From an uncultured Blautia sp. (GTDB lineage: Bacteria > Bacillota > Clostridia > Lachnospirales > Lachnospiraceae): a DNA stretch of 5,341 nt. Within the stretch, counting starts at the first letter, position 1. Every line of letters begins with the position of its first letter. This document shows positions 1 through 5,341 of this stretch, piece after piece. The translations under genes and the position numbers were made by a program. The notes beneath the pieces are model-generated. The model had not been told where the DNA came from and made no database searches. It was given only the letters and a program-made list of their open reading frames with translations. The stretch spans positions 1 to 5,341 of the forward strand of contig CAKRKL010000130.1 in NCBI GenBank assembly GCA_934358405.1, in the 5' to 3' direction.

Positions 1-164
1 CCATCTGCATAGAGGATCCCATGTATAGCCTTTTCTTCCCGGGTCATATATTTGTTATTTGAGCAGTACAGTACATAAAAAACCATGAGAGAAAAAATCA
101 TGGTTATTATAACAGTTCCACAAAGCAGTTTCCTGCTTTTTTTACCTGTCTTGTTCTCCTTCAC
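1..164 (-). CDS. Partial membrane-anchored protein of unknown function (5' end only, GTG start)
   Basis: The frame is open from a GTG at 164 to the left edge, giving 54 visible codons. The visible protein begins MKENKTGKKSRKLL, a lysine/arginine-rich stretch. A hydrophobic helix follows at about residues 13-33 (includes VIITMIFSLMVFYVLY), then a polar part ending EEKAIHGILYAD. This is the layout of a signal anchor or uncleaved signal peptide, with the rest of the protein outside the cell. The start was chosen because AAAGGAGG (171-178) lies six bases upstream. The first 23 bases overlap the end of the surface-protein gene in another frame, which suggests translational coupling and one operon. 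Alternative: a gene could start at the ATG at 47 (MTREEKAIHG). That stretch weakly resembles the N-terminal Mac domain of maltose/galactoside O-acetyltransferases (EK-x3-G-x-LY spacing), but this start has no ribosome binding site. The family cannot be named from what is visible. Confidence 0.55.
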   Translation of the reverse strand, partial: MKENKTGKKSRKLLCGTVIITMIFSLMVFYVLYCSNNKYMTREEKAIHGILYAD

Positions 165-2244
165 CCCGTTCCTCCTTTCGGAGCCTTCTGCCTTTTCCCA
201 AAGACAAAAGCAATAACAATATTAACAAAACTACAATTGCCACAATACAAACGGTTGTTTTTATATGCTGCTTCGTCAAATTCTTCTGGTTCTTGTCTTT
301 TCCTTTATCCTCCACCGTTTCTGCACTTCCTTCAGATACTTCTTCAGAAGAAGTATCTGTATCTTCCTGAGACTCTTCTTCGTTTTCTTCAGACACCGCT
401 TCTGTATTTTCTTCGTCAGATGTCTTCTCCTCCACAGAATATTCCCCGGTTTTATCTATGGGAATCACTATTGTATTCTGAATCTCATTGACTGCACCTG
501 TGTAAGAATTCCCCTGGGAATCTGTAAGCAAGATCCCGGAACCGGAACTGCTTTGGATAGGAAACTCCACGGTAGCACCTGGAATATTGATAATCTCTTC
601 TCCGTTTTTGGAAATGCTCACGGATATCTCCTCTTCTTCTCTGGAAATACTTACCTCAACCTTATCCTCAGCTCCCACATTCCAGTCTTTTACCACATCA
701 GTAGGTACCCGCACCAGAACCCCCTCATTCTCAAAAGGAATCTTCTCCACATTAGCACTCATAAGCACCCCAAGGCGGTTTCCTACAATTACAGCTGTCA
801 CATCTGTCACACGCTCTGTGCCGGTATCTATATCCGGCAGCTCTTTGCCATCGCGATCTGCATAGTTTCTCTCATACCAGTGATCATTTGTAATGAATCC
901 CTGATCAAAATGAAAGGTATAAATACCTGTTTTGCCGCCTGGATATGTGATTTGCAGACTATAGTCACGATTCAGCTGCATATTTTCTTTCTTCAGATAC
1001 AGTCCATTTCTTTGCATGTACCAGTAATCTGAGCTTAGGTTTACCCTTTGCTCCCCACATTTTAGCTCCGGCAAAAATTCTTTCAGCTGGCTATCTGTAA
1101 ACCCATCAAGCACCATTGGAAAAAACAAAGTCCCGGAGCCTGTCATGGCGCAGGTCTGCACCTGCGGATCATCCGGGCGCTGAACCGTAATATAGGCCTC
1201 TGCCAAGGGAAGCTTTAGGTTTTGATCCAGCCTGTATCCTTCCGGTGCCTGAAAGCTGCCTGTTACCTTGTAAACACCTGGAGCATTAATATTTACCTGG
1301 CTAAAATCCCACACAGAAGGCAATACAACAGATGGATTGGATACACTGTCCTCATATTCTGTCTGGGAGCTGCCAAGAATATGAAAGCTTTTCTCCAAAT
1401 CCTTTTTTATCCCATAGAAGCTCTGCCCCTTGCCAAGCGCATAAGCCTTACAGCGCTTCAGGCTGTCTGCATTAACAGACTCGCAGGAACGGATCGTGGT
1501 ATCTCTGACAGCACTGTTTCCAATAGGACCGGGCTGATAGCTGATTATTTCCAAAGTTCCGTCTGAAGCATAGCGGTATTTCAGATTTTTTGTTTTCCCT
1601 GTATTATAGACCACTGTCAGGGTATAGATTCTTCCTTTCACCATACTCTGACAGGAAAGATACATGCCGTCTGTGTCGCACATTCCGTATCCTTCCTCAC
1701 TGATATTGATCCAGTTTTCTCCTTCCGGCTGCATCCAGATTTCCATAGTATCCGGATCCTGATTGATGATCCAGGGAAAATAGTAAAGTCCTGCAGAAAT
1801 CATTCTGGAATATACCTGAATCTCAGGCTCTCCTGGATTCTGAATAGAAATTTCTGCGGTCCAGTTCGGAAGCTGGACACTGCTGACGTATCCGTCGGGA
1901 AGCTCCAGAGCCCCTGTAATCTGATAAGCTCCCACTTTTTGTACGTTTATGCCGGAATAGTCCCAGATTACATTCAGTGTAAGCTCCTCGCCTTCATCCG
2001 TATAGGCATTACAGCTTATAAGATCATAGGTTTCTCTTAGCTCCTGCAAGCTCGCTCCTTTTTGAATAGCTCCTGCCGGTATGTAAAAAATTCTGGAAAA
2101 ATCTGTAATCACCTTATTATCTGCCTTCACAGTCTGCCCGCCTGTCAGAAAACAAAGGCCAAGCAGAATAAAAAGTACAGGTGCCCGCCAGTTCATCTTT
2201 CTTCTCCTATAAGTTCTCGTCATTGTTCTTTCTGCTACTAGCAT
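142..2244 (-). CDS. Type I membrane-anchored surface protein with duplicated Ig-like units
   Basis: This is a 700-residue protein that I cannot assign to a named family. Residues 1-41 form a signal peptide: basic RTYRRRK, hydrophobic APVLFILLGLCFLTGG, and a cleavage site after VKA. Two homologous units follow, about residues 45-239 and 262-451. In each, an Ig-like strand pattern (VIWDYSGINVQKVGAYQITG in the first, SVWDFSQVN...PGVYKVTG in the second) is similar to bacterial Big_4-type domains. A third, different region (about 455-600) is rich in Val/Ile/Glu and probably beta-stranded. An acidic Glu/Ser/Thr stalk covers about 604-646 and a Lys-rich stretch 647-662. One transmembrane helix (about 663-683, CIVAIVVLLILLLLLSL) precedes a charged cytoplasmic tail. 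There is no LPXTG motif and no lipobox, so anchoring should be by the helix. The start at 2244 is set by AGGAGG eight bases upstream; ATGs at codons 8 and 17 lack such a site. The role is probably adhesion or envelope display, which is inference. Confidence 0.88.
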   Translation of the reverse strand: MLVAERTMTRTYRRRKMNWRAPVLFILLGLCFLTGGQTVKADNKVITDFSRIFYIPAGAIQKGASLQELRETYDLISCNAYTDEGEELTLNVIWDYSGINVQKVGAYQITGALELPDGYVSSVQLPNWTAEISIQNPGEPEIQVYSRMISAGLYYFPWIINQDPDTMEIWMQPEGENWINISEEGYGMCDTDGMYLSCQSMVKGRIYTLTVVYNTGKTKNLKYRYASDGTLEIISYQPGPIGNSAVRDTTIRSCESVNADSLKRCKAYALGKGQSFYGIKKDLEKSFHILGSSQTEYEDSVSNPSVVLPSVWDFSQVNINAPGVYKVTGSFQAPEGYRLDQNLKLPLAEAYITVQRPDDPQVQTCAMTGSGTLFFPMVLDGFTDSQLKEFLPELKCGEQRVNLSSDYWYMQRNGLYLKKENMQLNRDYSLQITYPGGKTGIYTFHFDQGFITNDHWYERNYADRDGKELPDIDTGTERVTDVTAVIVGNRLGVLMSANVEKIPFENEGVLVRVPTDVVKDWNVGAEDKVEVSISREEEEISVSISKNGEEIINIPGATVEFPIQSSSGSGILLTDSQGNSYTGAVNEIQNTIVIPIDKTGEYSVEEKTSDEENTEAVSEENEEESQEDTDTSSEEVSEGSAETVEDKGKDKNQKNLTKQHIKTTVCIVAIVVLLILLLLLSLGKGRRLRKEERGEGEQDR
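171..178 (-). promoter_or_regulatory. Ribosome binding site for the left-edge gene, inside the surface-protein gene
   Basis: The minus strand reads AAAGGAGG followed by AACGGG and then GTG. This is a near-perfect Shine-Dalgarno sequence at six-base spacing. It lies within codons for the basic tail (K-E-E) of the upstream surface protein, so it could also be a by-product of those codons. Confidence 0.5.
892..1461 (-). repeat. Surface-protein unit, copy 2 (residues ~262-451)
   Basis: This is the second copy of the unit. Matching landmarks are W312-D-x-S, G323-x-Y-x-x-T-G, P334-E-G-Y337, F375-P, G414-x-Y and Y434-x-GGKT. The copies are clearly diverged, so the duplication is old and not a recent DNA repeat. 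Confidence 0.75.
1528..2112 (-). repeat. Surface-protein unit, copy 1 (residues ~45-239)
   Basis: This is the first of two divergent tandem copies, seen at protein level. Landmarks shared with copy 2 are W94-D-x-S, G105-x-Y-x-x-T-G, P116-(D/E)-G-Y119, F156-P, G193-x-Y and Y213-x-x-GKT. Each recurs in the second copy at a nearly constant offset of 218-221 residues. Unit borders are approximate. Confidence 0.75.
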
Positions 2245-2252
2245 ATAGGATT

Positions 2253-2258
2253 CCTCCT
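2253..2258 (-). promoter_or_regulatory. Ribosome binding site of the surface-protein gene
   Basis: AGGAGG on the minus strand lies eight bases before the ATG at 2244 and decides this start over the internal ATGs. It directly follows the U-rich tail of the hairpin at 2270-2293. Confidence 0.8.
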
Positions 2259-2260
2259 AA

Positions 2261-2293
2261 TAAAACAAGAAACCTGTGGCGAACCGCAGGTTT
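2261..2293 (-). terminator. Intrinsic terminator after the esterase gene, or leader attenuator of the surface-protein gene
   Basis: On the minus strand, AAACCTGCGG - TTCG - CCACAGGTTT forms a ten-position stem with one C-A mismatch and a UUCG loop. CTTGTTTTATT follows. It lies about 55 bases after the esterase stop and ends only a few bases before the AGGAGG of the next gene. It can end esterase transcripts, but any read-through transcript into the surface-protein gene must also pass it. Confidence 0.7.
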
Positions 2294-2347
2294 CCGTGAA
2301 AAACAGCTGATTTTATATGATGCCGTCCATATAGCAGACACATCTCG

Positions 2348-3235
2348 TTAGAAACAGAATTCCCGGAAGAAGTCGCATTCCGCATCGTTGCACTGTGCAG
2401 AGTCGATTGTCTTGATATCACAGTGAAAAACATGGCCAAGCTTGTTCACCTTATCCCCGAAAACACGATAAACAAACGGAACATTATTATCCATCAGCTT
2501 CTGTACCAGTACAGGAGCCTGATCTTTCAGAAAATCAGCAACTGCAGTCATACAATATACCGGTGGATAAACGTCTGTGATGGTATCCAGAACACAAATT
2601 TTCTCAAGCTCTTCCTTTGTTCCACCCTGAGGCAGAAGCTCCTTCATGATCTGCATGGTCAAATCTTCCGGATTCATGTCTGAAATCCTGTACACACCGC
2701 AGTTCAGAGCAATGGCAGTCAGGGCAAAGCCCTCCGGAACTGTAAAGTCATAATTTGCAGCATATGCCGGGTTGGTGCAGATGCCTGCATAAAGTCCCAG
2801 AATATGAGCGCCTGCGGAGTCTCCTACTGCAAAAATACGCTCTGTATCAAAATGGAAACGGCCAGCGCGCTTCATTACCCATTTGCAAACCAGATTCAGG
2901 TCTTCCAGCATTGCCGGGAATTTATACTCCGGTGCAAGGCGGTAGGTGAAGTTTACAACTGCAAAGCCTCTCTGGGCAAGGCTCATGCAGTAGTACTGAT
3001 ATCTTTCCTTATCGCCGTACATCCAACCGCCGCCGTGTACGCTGATGATTACCGGAAGCTCTTCTCCCTGCGCCTGCTTCGGTCTGTATACATCAAGCTT
3101 CTGCATTTCCCGGTCATCGTGTCCGTATACAATATTATCCCAGCGGTCAACATCCTCCGGGGTATTCATAAGCGCATCCCGCTCATCATCGGCTTTCTTA
3201 AATTCTGATCTGATCTTGTCACTTAGTTCAGACAT
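2348..3235 (-). CDS. Alpha/beta-hydrolase, carboxylesterase of the HSL/Aes type
   Basis: The 295-residue product should hydrolyse short-chain carboxylic esters; the natural substrate is unknown. HGGGW at residues 67-71 is the oxyanion-hole motif of the hormone-sensitive-lipase (family IV) group. G-D-S140-A-G carries the nucleophile. YRLAPEYKFPAMLED (98-112) is the usual conserved segment between them. D234 in TAVADFLKDQ and H268 in GHVFH are the likely acid and base, so the triad looks complete. There is no signal peptide, so the protein is probably cytoplasmic. The start at 3235 (MSELSDK) is preferred over the ATG at 3253 (MLGGTT) because GGAGG (3243-3247) lies seven bases before it, inside the longer version. 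Length is usual for the family. Ten cysteines is rather many. Terminators lie on both sides, suggesting a single-gene transcript. Other acyl-ester substrates, such as acetylated sugars or xenobiotic esters, are possible. Confidence 0.92.
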   Translation of the reverse strand: MSELSDKIRSEFKKADDERDALMNTPEDVDRWDNIVYGHDDREMQKLDVYRPKQAQGEELPVIISVHGGGWMYGDKERYQYYCMSLAQRGFAVVNFTYRLAPEYKFPAMLEDLNLVCKWVMKRAGRFHFDTERIFAVGDSAGAHILGLYAGICTNPAYAANYDFTVPEGFALTAIALNCGVYRISDMNPEDLTMQIMKELLPQGGTKEELEKICVLDTITDVYPPVYCMTAVADFLKDQAPVLVQKLMDNNVPFVYRVFGDKVNKLGHVFHCDIKTIDSAQCNDAECDFFREFCF

Positions 3236-3242
3236 AGTAGTT

Positions 3243-3247
3243 CCTCC
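3243..3247 (-). promoter_or_regulatory. Ribosome binding site of the esterase gene, deciding its start
   Basis: GGAGG on the minus strand is followed by seven bases (AACTACT) and the ATG at 3235. Because it lies downstream of the ATG at 3253, it argues against the longer start. Confidence 0.85.
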
Positions 3248-3264
3248 AAGCATGTAGTATTATG

Positions 3265-3293
3265 ATGATATGCAAAAAAGAACATCCGATCAA
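3265..3293 (-). promoter_or_regulatory. Probable sigma-A promoter of the esterase gene
   Basis: The minus strand carries TTGATC (3288-3293), a 17-base spacer and TATCAT (3265-3270). These match four and five of six consensus positions. Transcription would begin near 3258, leaving a leader of about 23 bases that holds the GGAGG site. The -35 box lies in the loop and inner stem of the rpmF terminator. Confidence 0.5.
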
Positions 3294-3307
3294 CTCAGAT
3301 GTCCTTT
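3274..3307 (-). terminator. Intrinsic terminator of the yceD-rpmF operon
   Basis: On the minus strand AAAGGACATCTGA pairs with TCGGATGTTCTTT (two G-U pairs) around the loop GTTGA. The downstream U run is six bases (3274-3279), or nine counting three bases in the stem. It starts about 12 bases after the rpmF stop codon. Confidence 0.9.
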
Positions 3308-3319
3308 CAAGGCTCGTTA

Positions 3320-3502
3320 TTAGTCTTCAACTTTAACGATTTCTTTTTTGTTATAGCTTCCGCAAGCCTTACAAACTCTATGTGGCATCATAAGTGCGCC
3401 GCATTTGCTGCATTTTACAAGGTTCGGAGCGCTCATTTTCCAGTTTGCTCTTCTCTTATCGCGTCTTGCTTTGGAAGATTTATTCTTTGGGCAGATGGAC
3501 AT
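3320..3502 (-). CDS. rpmF: 50S ribosomal protein L32
   Basis: This 60-residue protein of the large ribosomal subunit has the usual L32 length. The basic N-terminal half (MSICPKNKSSKARRDKRRAN) contacts 23S rRNA. C31-x2-C34 and C44-x2-C47 form the zinc ribbon of the cysteine-containing L32 type. The protein is complete. It lies five bases after yceD and shares its promoter. Translation starts from AAGGAGGT embedded in the yceD end, so the two are likely coupled. A terminator follows at once, so the operon ends here and does not run on into plsX/acpP as in many bacteria. Confidence 0.98.
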   Translation of the reverse strand: MSICPKNKSSKARRDKRRANWKMSAPNLVKCSKCGALMMPHRVCKACGSYNKKEIVKVED

Positions 3503-3507
3503 TTCGG

Positions 3508-4035
3508 TTACACCTCCTTAAATTTACTGAATATATCACTGATAGCTGCCATACGGGGATCCTTAGGCTCCTCGGCACATCCGCAGGGACCATCATTCAG
3601 GTTCTTCCCGCATCTGCTGCAAATCCCTTTGCAGTCTTCTTTACATAAGACTTTCAAAGGCCAGCTCATCAGTACCTCAAGATAGACCAAACGGTCCACA
3701 TCCAGGTCATAGCCGGTGAGATAGCTGCTCTCATCCAGATCATTCACACGCTCTTCATCTGTCAGCTTCATATCAAGCTTCCTCTTGAATTCAAAAGGAA
3801 TCTCTGTCTTCACCTGTTCCAGGCATCTGTCACATGGGATACCCACAGTCACAAGACCGCTTCCCTCAAGCTCCAGAACTCTGTCTCCGGTATTCACAAT
3901 GGTAAGCTCTACAGGCTTCTTATCCAAAACCGGAAAAGTCCCCTGCTGGAAGGTGATGTGCTCCATCTCAAAAGCTGCACTGTAGTGTACGCTTTTCCCT
4001 TCACTGGATGAAATGTCTGATAAATGTATCTGCAT
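3508..4035 (-). CDS. yceD: YceD/DUF177 family protein, large-subunit rRNA accumulation factor
   Basis: The product is 175 residues, typical for the family. DUF177/YceD proteins are encoded next to rpmF in many bacteria, and the family is linked to 23S rRNA accumulation and large-subunit assembly; the exact biochemical role is not settled. The sequence shows C68-D-R-C71 and a second cysteine cluster: C131-x3-C135-x3-C139-x2-C142, then C151-x-C153. Together these are probably metal-binding. The central part (about 84-125) is acidic and ends in LVYLEVLMSWPLKVLC, typical of the family. The start at 4035 is preceded by GGAG (4042-4045) at six-base spacing and lies just behind a consensus promoter. 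It is the first gene of a two-gene operon with rpmF. Confidence 0.95.
   Translation of the reverse strand: MQIHLSDISSSEGKSVHYSAAFEMEHITFQQGTFPVLDKKPVELTIVNTGDRVLELEGSGLVTVGIPCDRCLEQVKTEIPFEFKRKLDMKLTDEERVNDLDESSYLTGYDLDVDRLVYLEVLMSWPLKVLCKEDCKGICSRCGKNLNDGPCGCAEEPKDPRMAAISDIFSKFKEV
3512..3519 (-). promoter_or_regulatory. rpmF ribosome binding site inside yceD
   Basis: AAGGAGGT on the minus strand is a complete anti-16S match, nine bases before the rpmF ATG. It is formed by the last sense codons of yceD (AAG GAG GTG, K-E-V), directly before its TAA stop. Ribosomes finishing yceD therefore sit on the rpmF start signal. Confidence 0.92.
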
Positions 4036-4061
4036 AATCGTCTCCTATTCACACTCAATCA

Positions 4062-4090
4062 ATTATACATACCCTGTCATTATTTGTCAA
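4062..4090 (-). promoter_or_regulatory. Consensus sigma-A promoter of the yceD-rpmF operon
   Basis: The minus strand has TTGACA (4085-4090), exactly 17 bases, then TATAAT (4062-4067): both hexamers perfect. The start point should be near 4055, giving a leader of about 20 bases with GGAG at 4042-4045. Upstream sequence is AT-rich, with AAAATT next to the -35 box and two six-base T runs farther up (4123-4128, 4131-4136), which could act as an UP element. The leader looks too short for a riboswitch or a ribosomal-protein binding structure. Confidence 0.92.
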
Positions 4091-4154
4091 CTTGAATTTT
4101 CCCTTATCAGCCAGAAATTTTCAAAAAATGAAAAAATCTATGGTCTTTCTTCTT

Positions 4155-4198
4155 AACGAAGATAAATCCTGCCGGAGAATTGCTTCGTCCGGCAGGAT
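4155..4198 (-). terminator. Intrinsic terminator of ackA
   Basis: On the minus strand ATCCTGCCGGA (4188-4198) pairs perfectly over 11 bases with TCCGGCAGGAT (4166-4176). An inner GAA/TTC extension closes a GCAA loop with one bulged base. The tail TTATCTTCGTT is U-rich but interrupted. It lies about 22 bases after the ackA stop. It separates ackA from the yceD promoter. Confidence 0.85.
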
Positions 4199-4220
4199 CT
4201 CTTAGCTTGCATAACAGCAA

Positions 4221-5341
4221 TTATTTTACAAGTGCTACTGTATCACGGCAGATTGCAAGCTCCTCGTTAGTCGGGATAACTGCAACCTTAACCTTAGAAT
4301 CAGCGCCAGAGATAACTACCTCATCGCCCATAGCCTCGTTAGCCTTAGCATCAATTGTGATGCCAAGATATCCAAGATAAGAGCAAACCTTCTCACGGAT
4401 CATGCCAACATTCTCACCGATACCTGCTGTAAATACGATTGCATCAACGCCGTTCATAGCTGCCACATATCCGCCAACATATTTAGCGATACCATAGCAG
4501 AGAACCTCGATTGCATTCTTAGCATCCTCGTTGCCTTCTGCAGCTGCTGCACGAAGGTCACGCATATCGCTGGAAACACCGGACATACCCTGAAGACCGG
4601 ATTTCTTGTTAAGAATATTCATAACACCTGCAATGTCAAGATTCTCTTTCTTTGCAAGGTACTCAACGATCGCCGGATCAATGCTTCCGGAACGGGTTCC
4701 CATTACAACACCTTCAAGAGGAGTAAGTCCCATTGTAGTGTCTACGCATTTGCCGTTCTGTACTGCACTGATGGAAGAACCATTTCCAAGATGGCAAACG
4801 ATAACCTTAGAGTTGTCCTTGTCAAGGCCAAGGAACTCAACAGCACGTTTGGATACAAAGCTGTGAGAGGTTCCGTGGAAGCCATATCTTCTTACTTTAT
4901 AGTTCTTGTAGTACTCGATAGGAAGTCCGTACAGATATGCTTTTGCAGGCATAGTCTGATGGAAAGCTGTATCAAATACACCAACCTGAGGTACGTTTGG
5001 CATAAGCTCAGAGCATACGCGGATACCGATCAGGTTTGCAGGATTGTGAAGAGGAGCAAGGTCATTGCACTCTTCTACTGCTTTGATCATCTCATCTGTG
5101 ATGATAGCGGAGGAAGCGAATTTCTCACCGCCATGTACAATACGGTGACCGATTGCGTTAACCTCCTCAAGGCTCTTGATTGCGCCTGTCTTCTCATTTG
5201 TAAGAGCTTCCAGAACCATCTGGATTGCTTCTTTATGAGTCGGCATGGAAGCCTCTGTGATCTCTTTGTCATTTCCGGCTTTCTGGTATACCAGTCTTCC
5301 GTCGATGCCGATTCTCTCGCAAAGACCTTTTGCAAGAACTG
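4221..5341 (-). CDS. ackA: Acetate kinase, 5' end beyond the right edge
   Basis: It converts acetyl phosphate + ADP to acetate + ATP (reversible). This is the ATP-forming step of the Pta-AckA pathway in the cytoplasm. There are 372 visible residues plus a stop. The frame runs unbroken to the edge (…VLAKGLCERIGIDGRLVYQ), so the ATG at 5246 (MPTHKEAIQ) is internal. About two dozen N-terminal residues, with the NCGSSS motif, are missing. Family motifs present in order: GHRIVHGGE (substrate Arg), GVFDTAFHQTMP (catalytic Asp), RYGFHGTSH (catalytic His), HLGNGSS, MGTRSGSIDP (catalytic Arg), FTAGIGEN (nucleotide binding) and PTNEE (metal-binding Glu). All active-site residues expected in this part are present, so the enzyme should be functional. 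A terminator follows. The usual partner pta would lie to the right, outside the window. Confidence 0.98.
   Translation of the reverse strand, partial: VLAKGLCERIGIDGRLVYQKAGNDKEITEASMPTHKEAIQMVLEALTNEKTGAIKSLEEVNAIGHRIVHGGEKFASSAIITDEMIKAVEECNDLAPLHNPANLIGIRVCSELMPNVPQVGVFDTAFHQTMPAKAYLYGLPIEYYKNYKVRRYGFHGTSHSFVSKRAVEFLGLDKDNSKVIVCHLGNGSSISAVQNGKCVDTTMGLTPLEGVVMGTRSGSIDPAIVEYLAKKENLDIAGVMNILNKKSGLQGMSGVSSDMRDLRAAAAEGNEDAKNAIEVLCYGIAKYVGGYVAAMNGVDAIVFTAGIGENVGMIREKVCSYLGYLGITIDAKANEAMGDEVVISGADSKVKVAVIPTNEELAICRDTVALVK

Noticed and set aside
77..105. Minus-strand hairpin AACCATGA/TCATGGTT followed by T residues, a possible terminator after the surface-protein gene
   Set aside because: It lies inside the well-started left-edge reading frame, the stem is AT-rich, and the T runs are explained by Phe codons of the membrane helix. 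It would be a real terminator only if the next gene starts at 47.
106..114. Extended -10 element TGTTATAAT on the minus strand
   Set aside because: No -35 box of fair quality is present, and it falls inside the overlapping frame; it would matter only if a separate gene begins at 47.
265..1032. Long plus-strand frame of 255 codons
   Set aside because: It is antisense to the surface-protein gene. Its Phe/Cys/His-rich product fits a complement of Glu/Lys-rich codons, and no ribosome binding site or domain is visible.
2151..2157. Possible lipobox around Cys31 of the surface protein (LGLC)
   Set aside because: The residue before Cys is Leu, not Gly/Ala/Ser, and a normal signal-peptidase I site (VKA) follows ten residues later.
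2257..2439. Minus-strand frame of 60 codons across the esterase end
   Set aside because: It overlaps the esterase C-terminus and the terminator hairpin, and has no ribosome binding site.
2804..3208. Plus-strand frame of 134 codons
   Set aside because: It is antisense to the esterase, whose triad and motifs are unambiguous.
3235..3253. Longer esterase start at 3253 (MLGGTT…)
   Set aside because: The GGAGG site lies between the two ATGs and fits only the start at 3235; the predicted transcript would also begin only about five bases before 3253.
5087..5335. Minus-strand frame of 82 codons at the right edge
   Set aside because: It is out of frame with ackA, whose conserved frame runs through the same bases to the edge.

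Overview
The window looks like chromosome from an anaerobic, low- to moderate-GC Gram-positive of the Clostridia, most likely Lachnospiraceae. The evidence is the form of ribosomal protein L32 (N-terminus MSICPKNKSS, two CxxC knuckles), the order ackA - yceD - rpmF, strong AGGAGG-type ribosome binding sites, and a clostridial-type acetate kinase. The lineage is inferred from recalled family features, not from a search. All genes recognised lie on the minus strand, so transcription runs from high to low coordinates.

Right to left: (1) ackA, acetate kinase, is cut by the right edge and lacks only about the first two dozen residues; a strong hairpin follows it. (2) A textbook sigma-A promoter (TTGACA, 17 bp, TATAAT) drives a compact yceD-rpmF operon for a DUF177 protein linked to 23S rRNA/large-subunit biogenesis and for zinc-type L32. 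The rpmF ribosome binding site lies inside the last codons of yceD, and a good intrinsic terminator closes the unit. The plsX/acpP genes that often follow rpmF are absent here. (3) A monocistronic-looking alpha/beta-hydrolase of the hormone-sensitive-lipase/Aes group has a complete catalytic triad. Its probable promoter has its -35 box inside the preceding terminator hairpin. (4) A 700-residue surface protein has a signal peptide, two tandem copies of a roughly 190-residue unit starting with an Ig-like (Big_4-like) motif, an acidic stalk, one C-terminal transmembrane helix and a basic tail, with no LPXTG motif. A terminator-like hairpin sits directly before its ribosome binding site. (5) At the left edge, overlapping the end of the surface-protein gene, is a further partial reading frame. 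It has a well-placed Shine-Dalgarno sequence, a GTG start and an N-terminal membrane anchor.

Functionally the right half is housekeeping (acetate/ATP formation, ribosome assembly) and the left half is accessory cell-surface biology. No mobile element, CRISPR array, tRNA or rRNA was seen. No gap between genes exceeds 300 bases. I see no convincing new multi-gene system; the least explained part is the surface protein and its overlapping membrane-anchored neighbour.
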